From Massospora cicadina (taxonomy: Eukaryota; Entomophthoromycota; Entomophthoromycetes; Entomophthorales; Entomophthoraceae): DNA of 64,000 nucleotides. The notes under the pieces were generated by a model that made no database searches, had not been told where the DNA came from, and saw only the letters and a list, made by a program, of their open reading frames with translations. The position numbers were made by a program, and so were the translations under genes. This document shows, one piece after another, positions 48,410 through 58,510 of this stretch. Numbering within the stretch: position 1 is the stretch's first letter; the number at the start of each line of letters is the position of its first letter. The stretch spans positions 42,304 through 106,303 of the forward strand of contig JAKSZP010005572.1 in NCBI GenBank assembly GCA_022478985.1, written 5' to 3'.

Positions 48410-48990
48410 TGCAGTAGAACTCAATAATCTCCTAGAGGCTAGTTTGTTTACCCCATCACAGTAGCTAGGCTTCCCCTCTCATGTTGATTAAAAAATGTGG
48501 AACCATTGGGTAGTCATGAACTACCATAAGCTAAATTATGTTACTTATAAAGACAACTATTTAAAAAATAGGATAGATGGATCTTTTAGTTTAATAGCTA
48601 GGTCATGAAACTTCTTGCTATGTCTCTGGTCAGTTTCTATTAGCAGATTGAATTGGCCCCCAAAGACTGGCCAAATGTGCACTTATTGCCATATAGAAGA
48701 TGTTTAAGCCAACATGATGCCTTGGAAATTATGTATTTCTCCACCATAGTTTCAACGGGCCATGGATGGGGTGTTAATAGACCTAGCCCTTAGGTACATC
48801 TAGTTACTTGGACGATTTTATTGTATTCTCAAAAGCCTTTGGGCCCATCTCAAAAATTGCGTGAATTTTTCAACCATCTATGAAAGGCTAACTAAAACTA
48901 AAACCCTCAAGTTGTGCATTATCTAGAGTGAAATGAGTTTTTATGCCACCAAATATATCAAAGGAATTAGCTCTACAAAAGACAAAGTTA
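48410..48990 (+). pseudogene. Gypsy reverse transcriptase remnant
   Basis: 'VAVELNNLLEASLFTPSQ' (about 48,412), 'NHWVVMNYHKLNYVTYKDNY' (about 48,500), 'WKLCISPP-FQRAMDGVLIDL' (about 48,722) and the 'LKNCVNFSTIYERLTKTKTL' stretch after it reproduce the order of gypsy RT motifs. The active-site aspartate pair is not recognisable. Confidence 0.72.
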
Positions 48991-49189
48991 ACGCCATCCA
49001 ACATATTACGTCCCACGTAGCTTTAGGGATATATAAGTGTTTTTTGGAGGGGTAAGTTATTACATCCAATAAACACCCCATTTCTCAGATCTTACTGAAC
49101 TTTTATTCTACTTTCTTCAGTGAATATGCCAGTTTCAATGGGGTACCCCATCAGAAAGCCTTTGAGACCATTAGTTATCCCTGATGACT

Positions 49190-49470
49190 TATCCTTTTTT
49201 TAATCCATCCTAATTTTTATATACACTTTTTTACTTTTACAGATGCAAGCAATGTCGCAATAGGGTCCATCATTGCATAAAATAACAATAACATTGTGTA
49301 TCATCTGATTGCATATTTTAGCAAGACATTTAGCAAGGCTGAGATAAATTACAGTGTTACCAAATACTTGTGCCTTGCTGCGATCTTGGCTATTGGACAT
49401 TTTTTTACCCTATTTAGATGAAACCCCTTTTCTACTATCACTAATCACACCTCAATAAGGTGGATTTAGC
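49190..49470 (+). pseudogene. Gypsy RNase H remnant
   Basis: 'FTFTDASNVAIGSIIA' gives the first catalytic aspartate, and 'VYHLIAYFSKTFSKAEINYS' the block before the catalytic glutamate, which here reads 'VTKYLCLAAILAIGHFF' (glutamate replaced). 'TITNHTSIRWI' has asparagine for the catalytic aspartate. Confidence 0.8.
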
Positions 49471-49914
49471 ATATAAGGGTCCAAATGTGATGTAGAAAGT
49501 TGGGCTCTCTGTCTACAAGATTTAAGATTTCATAATAATTTATCAACCTGGATACAACCATTACCAATAGGCTTTCTCATATGCGCATTTTTGTCTTAAC
49601 AGTAGTGGAATATATACCAATTATGTGACCTTTTAAAACCTGAGTTCTGGAACCATGAATCATTTAATTGAGTTAAGATCAAGTGTCTGTCCCTAAACAC
49701 TCAAATAAAAGAAGGGTTAATTTTCAAAAATATTTAGAACAAATGGCTCTCATGCATGTGATCTTCTTCCTGAGCCAAAGTGACTCTGAAAGGGCATATT
49801 TAAGTAATACAGGGGGCATCTGGAAGACCTATCACTTAGTGAATACCCATTATAAGGATAAAATGCTGGAATCTATTTATAGTTGTAATGGTCAAGGCGT
49901 TGCCTGACCATCAC

Positions 49915-50940
49915 ATTGCCCTAATCTTCCCTAGGGCAATAGTTGGGGCCAGGGGAGAGGGCTTGACCACACCAATTATTGTAAATGGTAATCTGATGAA
50001 TCAGATGCCTCAAAATCAGAATCAAAAATGAATCAAAAGGCTGATGGGGAAGGGAAGCCTTGGAAATGGCGCTCTGGCCAACCAGATGCTGCCAAATCAA
50101 ATATTACTAAATGTGGTGATGAGGGATCAGAACCTCAGACGCGAATTTCTGGCCAATCAGGTGTGGCCAAACCCATCGCTCATGGTAGTATCGACAAGGA
50201 TGAAAATCCTTGTGAACGGTGCTCTGGCCAACCAGATGTTGCTGAACAAAATATTCCCAAAAGAGGCAACAAACCAATATTGGGGAATATGGGCGAAGGG
50301 AATGGCCCAGGCTTTGAGAGCAAATCGAAGCTAAATAATAAATGTGGAAAAATTTCTGCAACCCTGAGGGTACCCAGCCTGAGTTTGAGAATGGGCCTCA
50401 ATGCCAGAATCGAGGGTCTAGATTCTTAAATAGGGCCCGCTGCCAGGAAGATGCCCGTGGACTTCGCAGGGAACAGGACCCGCTCTTCCCCACTAAGCTC
50501 AGTATAAATCTGAGCAGTCAAAACTGTGTAAAGCAGTTTTGTCTTCTATAAATTTAAATAAAACTTAATAAATTTGAAAATAAGTTTTGCGCATTTGCAA
50601 ATCAGTTTATTAAGATAAGACCTGGAAACCCCACATGGACAGCAGTTCAGACTTTGACAAGGCCATCCAGTCCTTGTACGCCCTCTTAGGGGGTCAGGCC
50701 CTCCTTCTGAGCGCCAGCATTGTCTTGACTGTGGCCCAAACTTTCGTGGTAAAATGGTTTCCACATAGACAGATTTGGGACATCTCCACAGCAGGGCTAT
50801 CCTGCCTGTGGGCGCTCACTTGGGCACTCTTGCCTAACTGCTTTGTAACAGTTGTCAGAGACCCCGTCCGTCACAGTAGTGTTGTGAAAGCCTATCTTAC
50901 TTGCAAGTCATACAATAAACACAAATAAAAAAGTTAAATC
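49915..50940. other. GC-richer insertion splitting the integrase; possible solo LTR or unknown element
   Basis: About 1 kb, visibly GC-richer than the gypsy element around it, lies between integrase pieces. Three copies of a CTCTGGCCAACCAGATG-like word sit 73-77 bases apart (50,070, 50,147, 50,220); the middle copy contains CCAAT. They are followed by GTATAAATC near 50,501 and AATAAA near 50,567, reminiscent of a U3 enhancer, TATA box and polyadenylation site. Two frames are open: 50,028-50,429, with the repeated phrase 'SGQPDAAK', and 50,635-50,928, with two hydrophobic segments. A 9-bp inverted repeat (ATTGCCCTA...TAGGGCAAT) marks 49,915-49,940. No terminal TG..CA or clean duplication was found. 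Confidence 0.45.
50635..50928 (+). CDS. Open frame, 97 codons, two hydrophobic segments; doubtful
   Basis: The frame starts 'MDSSSDFDKAIQSLYALLGG'. Two stretches could span a membrane: about residues 18-40 ('ALLLSASIVLTVAQTFVV') and about 53-74 ('GLSCLWALTWALLPNCFVTV'). The C-terminus is basic ('VKAYLTCKSYNKHK'). It lies within the GC-rich insert. No homologue is recognised and no repeat copy in the window supports it. GC-rich sequence raises the chance of accidental open frames, so I keep this only as a candidate. Confidence 0.2.
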   Translation: MDSSSDFDKAIQSLYALLGGQALLLSASIVLTVAQTFVVKWFPHRQIWDISTAGLSCLWALTWALLPNCFVTVVRDPVRHSSVVKAYLTCKSYNKHK

Positions 50941-50944
50941 ATTG

Positions 50945-51500
50945 CTCCATCAGGGCGGTTAAAGTCTTAGGCATTGACGTTGTGGGTCCCTTAACTAAGG
51001 GGTTCAGGGTATCAGTATATTTTGCAATATATTAACCATCTCACAAAGTGGGTTAAGGTTACGTCTGACTCCTTGATCTCTGCAAAAGCTAAAGCTCTAT
51101 TCCTACATTAATACATATCTAATCTTCATAGAATTTATAAGTTCTCTTATCCAACAATGGTTCTATTTTACTTTACAAATTTTTAAAAGTTAACTAATCT
51201 TTACAACACTGGACAAGCCTTCACCACTAATTATAGTCCATCTAATAAAGGGACAGTTGAGAGGGCTAATAGTACTCTCACCTCTATCACGTTAAGATAG
51301 CTCCCTCAGACCTTATGAGATTAGTTCTCTACTTGACTATGCGTTTCTGGATTATAGAATTCAGCTATTTTTGATTTATAGAGATGTATCTTTTCAAAGC
51401 CATATGGGAGATAACCCAGCCTTCTCTCTAGTTTCCAACCCTTATTTGATTCTGCCACCCCAAAGAATGGCAGAACTGACCAAGATTGATATGGCAGACA
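50945..51500 (+). pseudogene. Gypsy integrase core remnant
   Basis: 'VKVLGIDVVGPLTKGF' gives the first catalytic aspartate region, 'YINHLTKWVKVTSDSLISAK' the following strand, 'NKGTVERANSTLTSI' the 'NG.VER.N.TL' block with the glutamate kept, and 'GDNPAFSLVSNPYLILPP' the region after the core. Frames shift repeatedly. The second aspartate block is not readable. Confidence 0.75.
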
Positions 51501-51798
51501 AAATTATCTAACTACAATTGCGAGCAAGTAGGTCAATCACATAGATTGGCTACGCAAGAACTTCTTAAAGCAATCTACAAACACTTAATCTACCAAAAAC
51601 CTCAAAATGTAGATTTGGTTCTTGGTTATTACTATAGGCCTGGTAGTTGTAGACATAAATAGTACTACCTGACCTGGAATCTATAAGTCAAACATCCTTG
51701 AGGCTCTGAGTAGTTTAGTACCATGCTGTCAATCTGAAGTGGTAGGTATTTTGGTCATGCTTATTTCCTCTGGACCTAAGCCTCTTTATTATAAGATC

Positions 51799-51811
51799 TG
51801 GAGGGGGAGGA
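51799..51811 (+). promoter_or_regulatory. Polypurine tract of the fourth gypsy element
   Basis: GGAGGGGGAGGA lies immediately before TGTCAAGTTC, which probably begins the 3' LTR at 51,812. Confidence 0.65.
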
Positions 51812-52350
51812 TGTCAAGTTCAAAGCCCTTCTAGATCTTGAAGACACGTATTGTAGCTATCCAAATCTCATGATATTGCACCAAACGTGGAAGGTGAACC
51901 AACTATTCTTGGTCAAAAAGACACCGCCCTCAGACATTAGGATCAGATGCCAAAAAAGATATTAAGACCATTAAAATAAGGTTGCTGCATTGCGGCATTC
52001 ATAGATTAATGGTGAAAGTTTGGGAATAAGGATGAAGTAGCAAACTAAAAAAGTTATCAAGTTGGCTGTTTTACATGATGTTAAACACACCTTGGACCAA
52101 CGCTGGGTAAGGGCCAAGCATGCCCAGGTTGGTACCAAAGGATCAAGTGATAATTTTAACAATGCTACATCTATTAAGTTAATAAATTACAAGATATTAA
52201 TAGAAATAGGGTGTTGGATTTAGTTTCCAAACAGGGAATCAAGCAACATATCAGATACTTTATCACCAAAGCAAAGAAATCCACCTTCAGTCAAAAGCTC
52301 ATATTAATAGATTCTCAATATACTACGCTACCACTAGTGATAGTTTAGTT
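51812..52350 (+). repeat. Probable 3' LTR of the fourth gypsy element (end unknown)
   Basis: Begins TGTCAAGTTC after the polypurine tract. No second copy was found in the window, so length and end are unverified. Confidence 0.35.
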
Positions 52351-52940
52351 TCATTGTCTAAAATTGGCTCAGTGCCACGATTAAACAATCCAGACCCATC
52401 CACCGATTTCCCTTATTTTTGTTTTTGGCAGACCAACTTCTCTGTGATCAGTTTTACTTTTAATAAGTTTATCTTTATTTTGCTATCTAATGAGCTTTTG
52501 TCTGGACAGCCACGGACCATCTCAAGGAAGTCTCATACAATTTAGGTCCCTTTAGGTCACTTTATTCTACATAGTTGTATGATGATCAGAATCCACTATT
52601 ATTGGAGTCTGGAACGATCTTTATTGAGGCTCCTCAATGCCTAGACCATGATCATCAGATAGTTATGAACCCATTAGAGTCTGGCCAAGTTTTCATATTC
52701 TTGTTCAAGTTGGTGATCTATCCAACTTTGGCTACCATGAACCTTTTCCATAATGGAGTGGGCACCATCTGAGGTTTTTTGTTCTCTATGTTGCTAATAG
52801 TATACTCCTTGGTGATTTGGGTCTAGATTCCACATCACCCCTCTGTAAATGGGGTTACAGAAACTCTCCTTATATTTGCTCATTCCAAATTCATTTGTAA
52901 GCACAAGGAAGATTCTGTGCTAAAAAGGTCACGTTACATA
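52351..52940 (+). pseudogene. Possible integrase fragment of another gypsy element
   Basis: Near 52,830-52,890 the plus strand reads 'IPHHPSVNGVTETLLIFA', close to the 'YHPQ.NG..E..N' block of gypsy integrases. The preceding 400 bases contain only short frames. The call rests on one motif. Confidence 0.3.
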
Positions 52941-53110
52941 AAGCATTATCACACCCCCATACTATAAATAAAAAATAGAAAAGTTGGGCTTTTTACTTGT
53001 TCTTAATAGAGTATTTAGGTATAAACTTTTTCATTAACATTTTAATATAAGAAATGCCAACATGTTGATATTGCTACTAATTATAACTCAGAACGCTTTG
53101 ATAACATCAC
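52941..53110. repeat. Dispersed repeat, copy 2
   Basis: Partner of 34,240-34,430; see there for the shared words. It lies about 130 bases from the end of family X copy C. Confidence 0.5.
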
Positions 53111-53226
53111 GTGCTTTTTATGACCATGGTAGGTGAATGACAGATAAAAATATAGGAGTTATGAAGACTATATAAGTTATATAAATAACCTTTATGGAGA
53201 TATACCCAGTATGTTAAATTAATAGG

Positions 53227-53242
53227 TAAATAAATACTTATC
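53227..53242. repeat. Target-site duplication, left copy (family X copy C)
   Basis: TAAATAAATACTTATC matches TTAATAATTACTTATC at 55,143-55,158 at 14 of 16 bases. Confidence 0.65.
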
Positions 53243-55142
53243 ATTTTAGCACTAATGGTACCCAACCCTAAAGGGGGAGCCGCCACGCATCTTCATTCAT
53301 AAATGGGCCAAATAAAGGGATTATGTTATTACAAAATTTCCTAATATGGCACCTCAGATAACAGACTAAGAATCCATATCAGAAGGGGAGAAAGCTTTTG
53401 GGGAAAACTTTTGTCCAGCGCCCACTTTAGCTGGAAGACCATGGCAGACAGCATAGGGTTGGGGCATCAGTGACATGTGGTATAAGGAGGTATAATTGTG
53501 GGTTTTCTTTGGTAATGAGGCTGGCAGTATCCATCGCCTCAACATATTGAGCGAGTTGATGCTCAGCAAAAGTGATGAGAGCAGGCACATAAGTAAATGA
53601 CTTGATGTGCCGGTGGGTTTTGGGGTAAGTGGTGTCAAAAAGAGAGGTTTTTGCTGCATCAATGCAAGTGCGGCTTGCACCAAAAGCAAGCTCCTCAATT
53701 TTGTATTTTTATTCTCCTCAAAATCATGGGGGAGATTTGGAATGTGAATACCTTCAACAAGGGGTTACATCTGCCAATGGAGTTGTTGGCGGAGGAGGGT
53801 GTTGGCAGGAGCTGCAGCAGCTTCAACTGGCATTTTACTTATTTATATATATATATTGGATAACTGTTTTTGGGATGAAAACGGTGGGGGTGCAATTCAG
53901 GAGGATTGACAAAAAACTCATCCAATGCAAAATCCAGTTTAACATTATACAACCAGTCATTTTTGTCAATCCAAGTGAGACACTTAAAAGGATTCAACTT
54001 GGCTAATGCCAGCCCAGCCACTGGAGTTAGCAAGTTGGCCACCTGATTGGCCATGAAATGTCAACCATGACAGATCAGCTGAAACTGTTTCAGCTATCAG
54101 CTCAGGTTGTCATAATTTGACTAATTTAAAATTTTTAAATTTTGATTGGTTGTGGCTTTGGAAGCCATGCCAGAATTTGCTGAGGTTGGGGGTGGGAGAA
54201 TTGAGCTCCACTAAAAAATTTGGGCATGGCATCAGCCAAGCTGACACCAGAGGGGGAGCAGCAGAAGTGGTGGAGGTGAAAGCATAGGGCACTTGCACTT
54301 TGAGTAATCAAGCTTAAAGCACAAGGGGAAAATGGTGCAGCCATTCTTGATGTGCGCCCAGAATGGGTGATCAGGGGTGGATCTGATCAACGTGCAAGGG
54401 GGAATTGTGAGATGAGTGTCATGATGGAATGGGTGGATCATCGCAAAGGCGCCTGTCCCTGCTAAATGATCCACTTCATTTGGAACCACAAACTACAGCA
54501 TGGGTTCTGCACCGTAAATGGTAAAATCTTCCATGAGCTCATGGCATAGGCGTTTGGGGGAAAGGTGGAAGGGCAACCTGGAAAACTGAACCTCCAAAGT
54601 GGCATCATCCAGGAGCTGCATAAAAACAGTGGGAATAGGAATATTTTTAAAAATAATTTGCAGCTTAGATGCTGCCACCAGATCAGCCTTGGATCAAAAT
54701 TTAAGGTCAAAATAGCCCTTGAATGGGCAAAAATCAATATATCCATCAGTTTTGAAAAGCGCCATGGCCATCTCAATGATGTCCACACTCATGTATGGGA
54801 AAAGATTCCCATATTTAACCCAGAGGCCAAAATGCAGGTTGCTCTGAGGGAGCATCAAAGAGCTCTGGAGCACCGCCTGTGTGCATGCAAGATGGTGGGC
54901 TAAGTCCTGAGGTGGTACATAACACCTGATGGCATTGGGAGGGCTAGCAGAGCCATCCTGGATGCACTTTAATGGTGGCTGAAGGATGCCAGAAGGCGGT
55001 GCACCACTACCCCAAGCTGGGGCAGCAGGTGTCGATGGCATTAACATTTGCTTAAATTTCTTAATTTGAGTGGCTGGTTTTTGTATTTTTTTAAAACTTT
55101 AAAATTCAGCTTTAATTTAGATGATCAAATCAAAAGAGAGTT
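53243..55142 (-). mobile_element. Family X copy C: coding, LTR-less repeat
   Basis: Minus-strand copy with the best N-terminal half. Frame 54,694-55,047 reads 'MLMPSTPAAPAWGSGAPPSG', 'CYVPPQDLAHHLACTQAVL', 'YGNLFPYMSVDIIEMAMALF' and 'IDFCPFKGYFDLKF'. After a frame change near 54,690, 54,493-54,678 gives 'TLEVQFSRLPFHLSPKRLCH' and 'DFTIYGAEPML'; then 54,232-54,489 gives 'AGTGAFAMIHPFHHDTHLTI' and 'PDHPFWAHIKNGCTIFPLC'. The C-terminal part (53,839-54,054, then 53,366-53,698 in a shifted frame) matches copy B. The 3' end is AGTGCTAAAATG. Imperfect 16-bp direct repeats flank it. The order of segments agrees across all three copies. Confidence 0.75.
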
Positions 55143-55158
55143 TTAATAATTACTTATC
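55143..55158. repeat. Target-site duplication, right copy (family X copy C)
   Basis: Partner of 53,227-53,242. Confidence 0.65.
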
Positions 55159-58140
55159 CTGACTTCAAGAAGCGTTATTGTTTTAATATGCAAATTTGAA
55201 TAAAGGATATAAGACTTGTGCTTATAATCTCTTCAATAACTGAACAGCATCCTTTTTTATAAATTATATAATTTCTAAGAACTATAATTCTCCCATTCAA
55301 CTGAAATTTTTGTAATCACCTAAGGGAATCTAGGGTTACATATTATTTAATTCCCTTAAATGCCTTTGCCTTAGAAAAGGATATAAACGCATTTAGTGGA
55401 AATTTAACATGACCATTAACTCTCTAACTAAATTTTTTAGATTTATAGCTTAATTTCCTCTATTTTTTGTAATGTTAGTAATCCCAAAGTCATTTTTTAT
55501 CATAAGTGTTAAAACTTGAACTTGATTTGCATCTCATATCCCAACAATTAACATGCGGGCAAAGGAAAGAAGTAGTGACTTGGGGTAAACATAATGTTAA
55601 AAGGGCATATTGGGCAAGATTCAAGCATAGAATAATTTTGAAAGCTTGACTATACCATATACATAATGACGAGGTGCTCCAAGTAAAAGTTTCTTAGATA
55701 AATTATCAGCCATGGCTAGTGCACAAAAAATTTATGGTCTCCTCTTTGATAAGGTCCAATATATTATATGGCGCCTAAAGGTAGCCAATGAAGTTCAGTC
55801 CAAGACCATAGGGGAATCGTTGCATACTTAGAATAAAGTTGGCGGGTGTCTCAATATCTAAAGAGTGAACTCTTCATAAGTTGCTGATCTTGGTGAAAGA
55901 GCAAACATAAGGACAACAGGCCTATATATGGTCAGCGCAGCTGCCTTGCAAGTTATTGTTGTAGATTTCCCAGGGAGCCTTTTTTTGTTTATGCTCATAG
56001 GTTCCAAATGATGGATTGGCGTTCTTCCAGGCGGGCAATGTAACTAGAGGTGGCAAGCAAGTTATTGACCAAACATATCACAGATTCAGAGTAAGTTTAA
56101 ATCTTACATAAATACTATATGATGAGCTGATAACAAGTCTATTGATGCTTAAAAGGTGGCCGCTGATACTTCAAGAATAGCTTGATATTATCGTCAGATG
56201 TCTGAATAATTAAATACTCATTCAAGCAACAATTTAATAGTGGGGTAGGTGATTAAATGGAAGAACCGAGAATTATAAGTATCAGGGGATAAGAATCTGA
56301 AGAGATCAAATTAAGTAATGAAGAATATGGAGTCCCAACTTAGGATTGCATGTGATGGAGATTGCAGGATCATTAATTAGTCTCACCCTGAAGCGTGGAG
56401 TAAGGTAATTAAGAGTCAAGTATTGTCTCCCCAGATAATTTTTCACTGAATAATGAATATAGGATAAACAAGGAGTCTAAGGATATGTTTGACATTTTAG
56501 TGGTGGAACGCGGGGTGCTCCAATTAGTTTTATACTAATTCTAAAAATTGGGTAAAGGAGCGTGAGTGTGCCCCTTGTTAACCCTTTCATGAAGCATTAG
56601 TTTGCACTCCTTAACAAACATGACCCAGGGCTAAAAGGTATAAGCGTTGAGAAGTGTAAACAGGCATATTAGTGGAGGGTGTTCATATGGTGAGAATCCT
56701 ATAGCTGAGAGTCATAGGCAAATCACAGGTGGTTGAGTTTATATATCATAGAAATAGCAAAAAAGCTTGTACTTGTCTACCAACATTATAATAGTCTCTA
56801 GAAGAGCATTCATAGTTCACAAGGAATAGTTGTTTGAACAACTTATAATATAGCCTCCAGGGAGAGGCATAGAACTAATCGTTGAAAATCATTATTGATG
56901 TCCTAAGAACCAGGATCACTGATGGCAAGTTGACGCATAAGTGCTCACTGATTGGGGTTATGGCAGCAGTTCACAGATTTAAAGTGTTCTGCTAAGATAT
57001 TCAAATTGGACATTATAATTTAAGACTTTGATCAAAGTTTAGTGTCATGTAAAACTCTTCATCTTTAGGCTTAGCTGAATTTTGGCGTGGATACTAGTTG
57101 TCAAGAAAACGGTGATGACAATTTCAGGTTACCTAAAACTAGCTCAAGAAACGTACATTTACAATTTGTAGCAGTAGGTTTTATAGTTCTAATGGTGATC
57201 AAAAGGAATCTTAAAATAAATTTGGCTGATTTTTTAATTTTTTAATCATAGTATCATTCAAAGATCCTGCGAGAGGTTGGACTGTTTTCTACTTAAGGTA
57301 GGTGAATGTTAATGAGTAATAGCTCAGTGTTGCAAGCTTTTACACTAAGTTTGTGGAACAAATTGTGTAATTGTAGTTCTTACCGGGGCATTCTTAAATA
57401 TGGGGTATATAGTTAAGGATAATGAGTTAGAATGGAGGTGTAAGTGATCATTCTATTTATAAAAGTTTTTACCTCATAAGCATTTTTTTGCCAGGGTTGC
57501 AAATAAAAATTGCTAGTGACAACGTCTTTTTGCAAAGAGGGTGAGACATCAATGTGGCTCATATTCTAAGGGCTCAAATAGATATTTGAAGCCTATCCAG
57601 ATGAGCCATGTCCACATACTAACCATGATTTTTTGTAAACAAGAAAATGATAACTTGGCAATATTTTTGGTAAACATATTTTGTTATAGCCGTTCCCATA
57701 TCTCATCTAGGGTATGTTCCAAGTCCCAGATCAATTTTAATGGTTTCTGTCTGGGGTTTGGGACCTCTTTTTGCGTGAGTGAGGGCGGTTTAGTCAAGGA
57801 ATATAATGTGTAAGGGAGACTTTACAGCTTCAGACCTAACATATTTATTTTACATGATTAACTTTTTGTATATAAAAGTTCCTCCTTCATGATGATAATA
57901 TTTTATCTACTATATTTTAAATCTATAAGTAGAATCCACCTTGTATACTATTTATAGACTGACTCTTCACTAATATGATAATTGGCTTTATTCATTAGAT
58001 GCTATGGATTCAATTTACTTAAAAATTGTGATGAAAGAGCTCCTAAAACCCATTTACATTGCAATGAATTACCAAACTATTAGATAGTCAAATTAATACA
58101 TAGGAGTTTTCATATTGTTTGGTGAAGACACAGATAAATT
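55159..58140. other. AT-rich region without a recognised gene
   Basis: Read on both strands; only short frames occur (57,541-57,813 plus is the longest), with no domain motif and no repeat partner in the window. It may hold very old transposon debris. Confidence 0.45.
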
Positions 58141-58159
58141 TGGTGCATTCAATAGAACA

Positions 58160-58510
58160 AATTAAGAAAACCCTGGAATATTTCCACTTGAGAGTGGCAC
58201 ATACAAGCCCCAACAGGTTGAAATGAAGCAGCTTACTGCACTGATATGGGCTCTGCAACTTGGCGTTCTAATAGTTGAGCACTTAGATTGCATTTAATTA
58301 ATCCCATAAATGTATAGACTGAGGTTTATGCACGTGCCCAGCTGGTCTCTGGTCATCCATGCAGTTAAATATATCAGTCCTATGGCCTAATGCTCCTACA
58401 TTATAGCGGCTACAATTCACTTCCACTAGGACCCAGTCAGTGTGATATTTTTGATGCTAACAACTATGATGTTGCAGCCTTTTACCATTGCCATGAGGGA
58501 TTATGGGACT
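58160..58510 (+). pseudogene. Possible gypsy RNase H fragment
   Basis: A plus-strand frame reads 'YKPQQVEMKQLTALIWALQL' near 58,205-58,260, reminiscent of the 'YS..E.E.LAIVWAL' segment of gypsy RNase H. No neighbouring RT or integrase motif was found, so this is weak. Confidence 0.25.

Larger units (their letters stand above)
46650..51811 (+). mobile_element. Fourth Ty3/gypsy element (+), decayed and interrupted
   Basis: Plus-strand gypsy pol blocks are RT at 48,410-48,990, RNase H at 49,190-49,470 and integrase at 50,945-51,450, with a polypurine tract at 51,799-51,811. An unassigned 5' part precedes RT (46,650-48,350, including a 73-codon frame at 46,672-46,893) and probably represents gag. 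The integrase is split: its N-terminal part should lie near 49,700-49,900 but its core begins only at 50,945, and about 1 kb of GC-richer DNA lies between. The 5' LTR was not found, so the left limit is a guess. Confidence 0.7.

Noticed and set aside
50028..50429. A 133-codon repeat-containing protein gene
   Set aside because: The amino-acid repeats follow directly from DNA repeats spaced 73-77 bases (not multiples of three), so they change frame and look like promoter repeats rather than protein repeats.
54565..54903. A 112-codon plus-strand frame antisense to family X copy C, also partly open opposite copy A
   Set aside because: The opposite strand is open over more of the element, is shared by all three copies including a 185-codon stretch in copy B, and resembles LINE ORF1. 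I treat this frame as its shadow, though third-position evidence was not decisive by eye.
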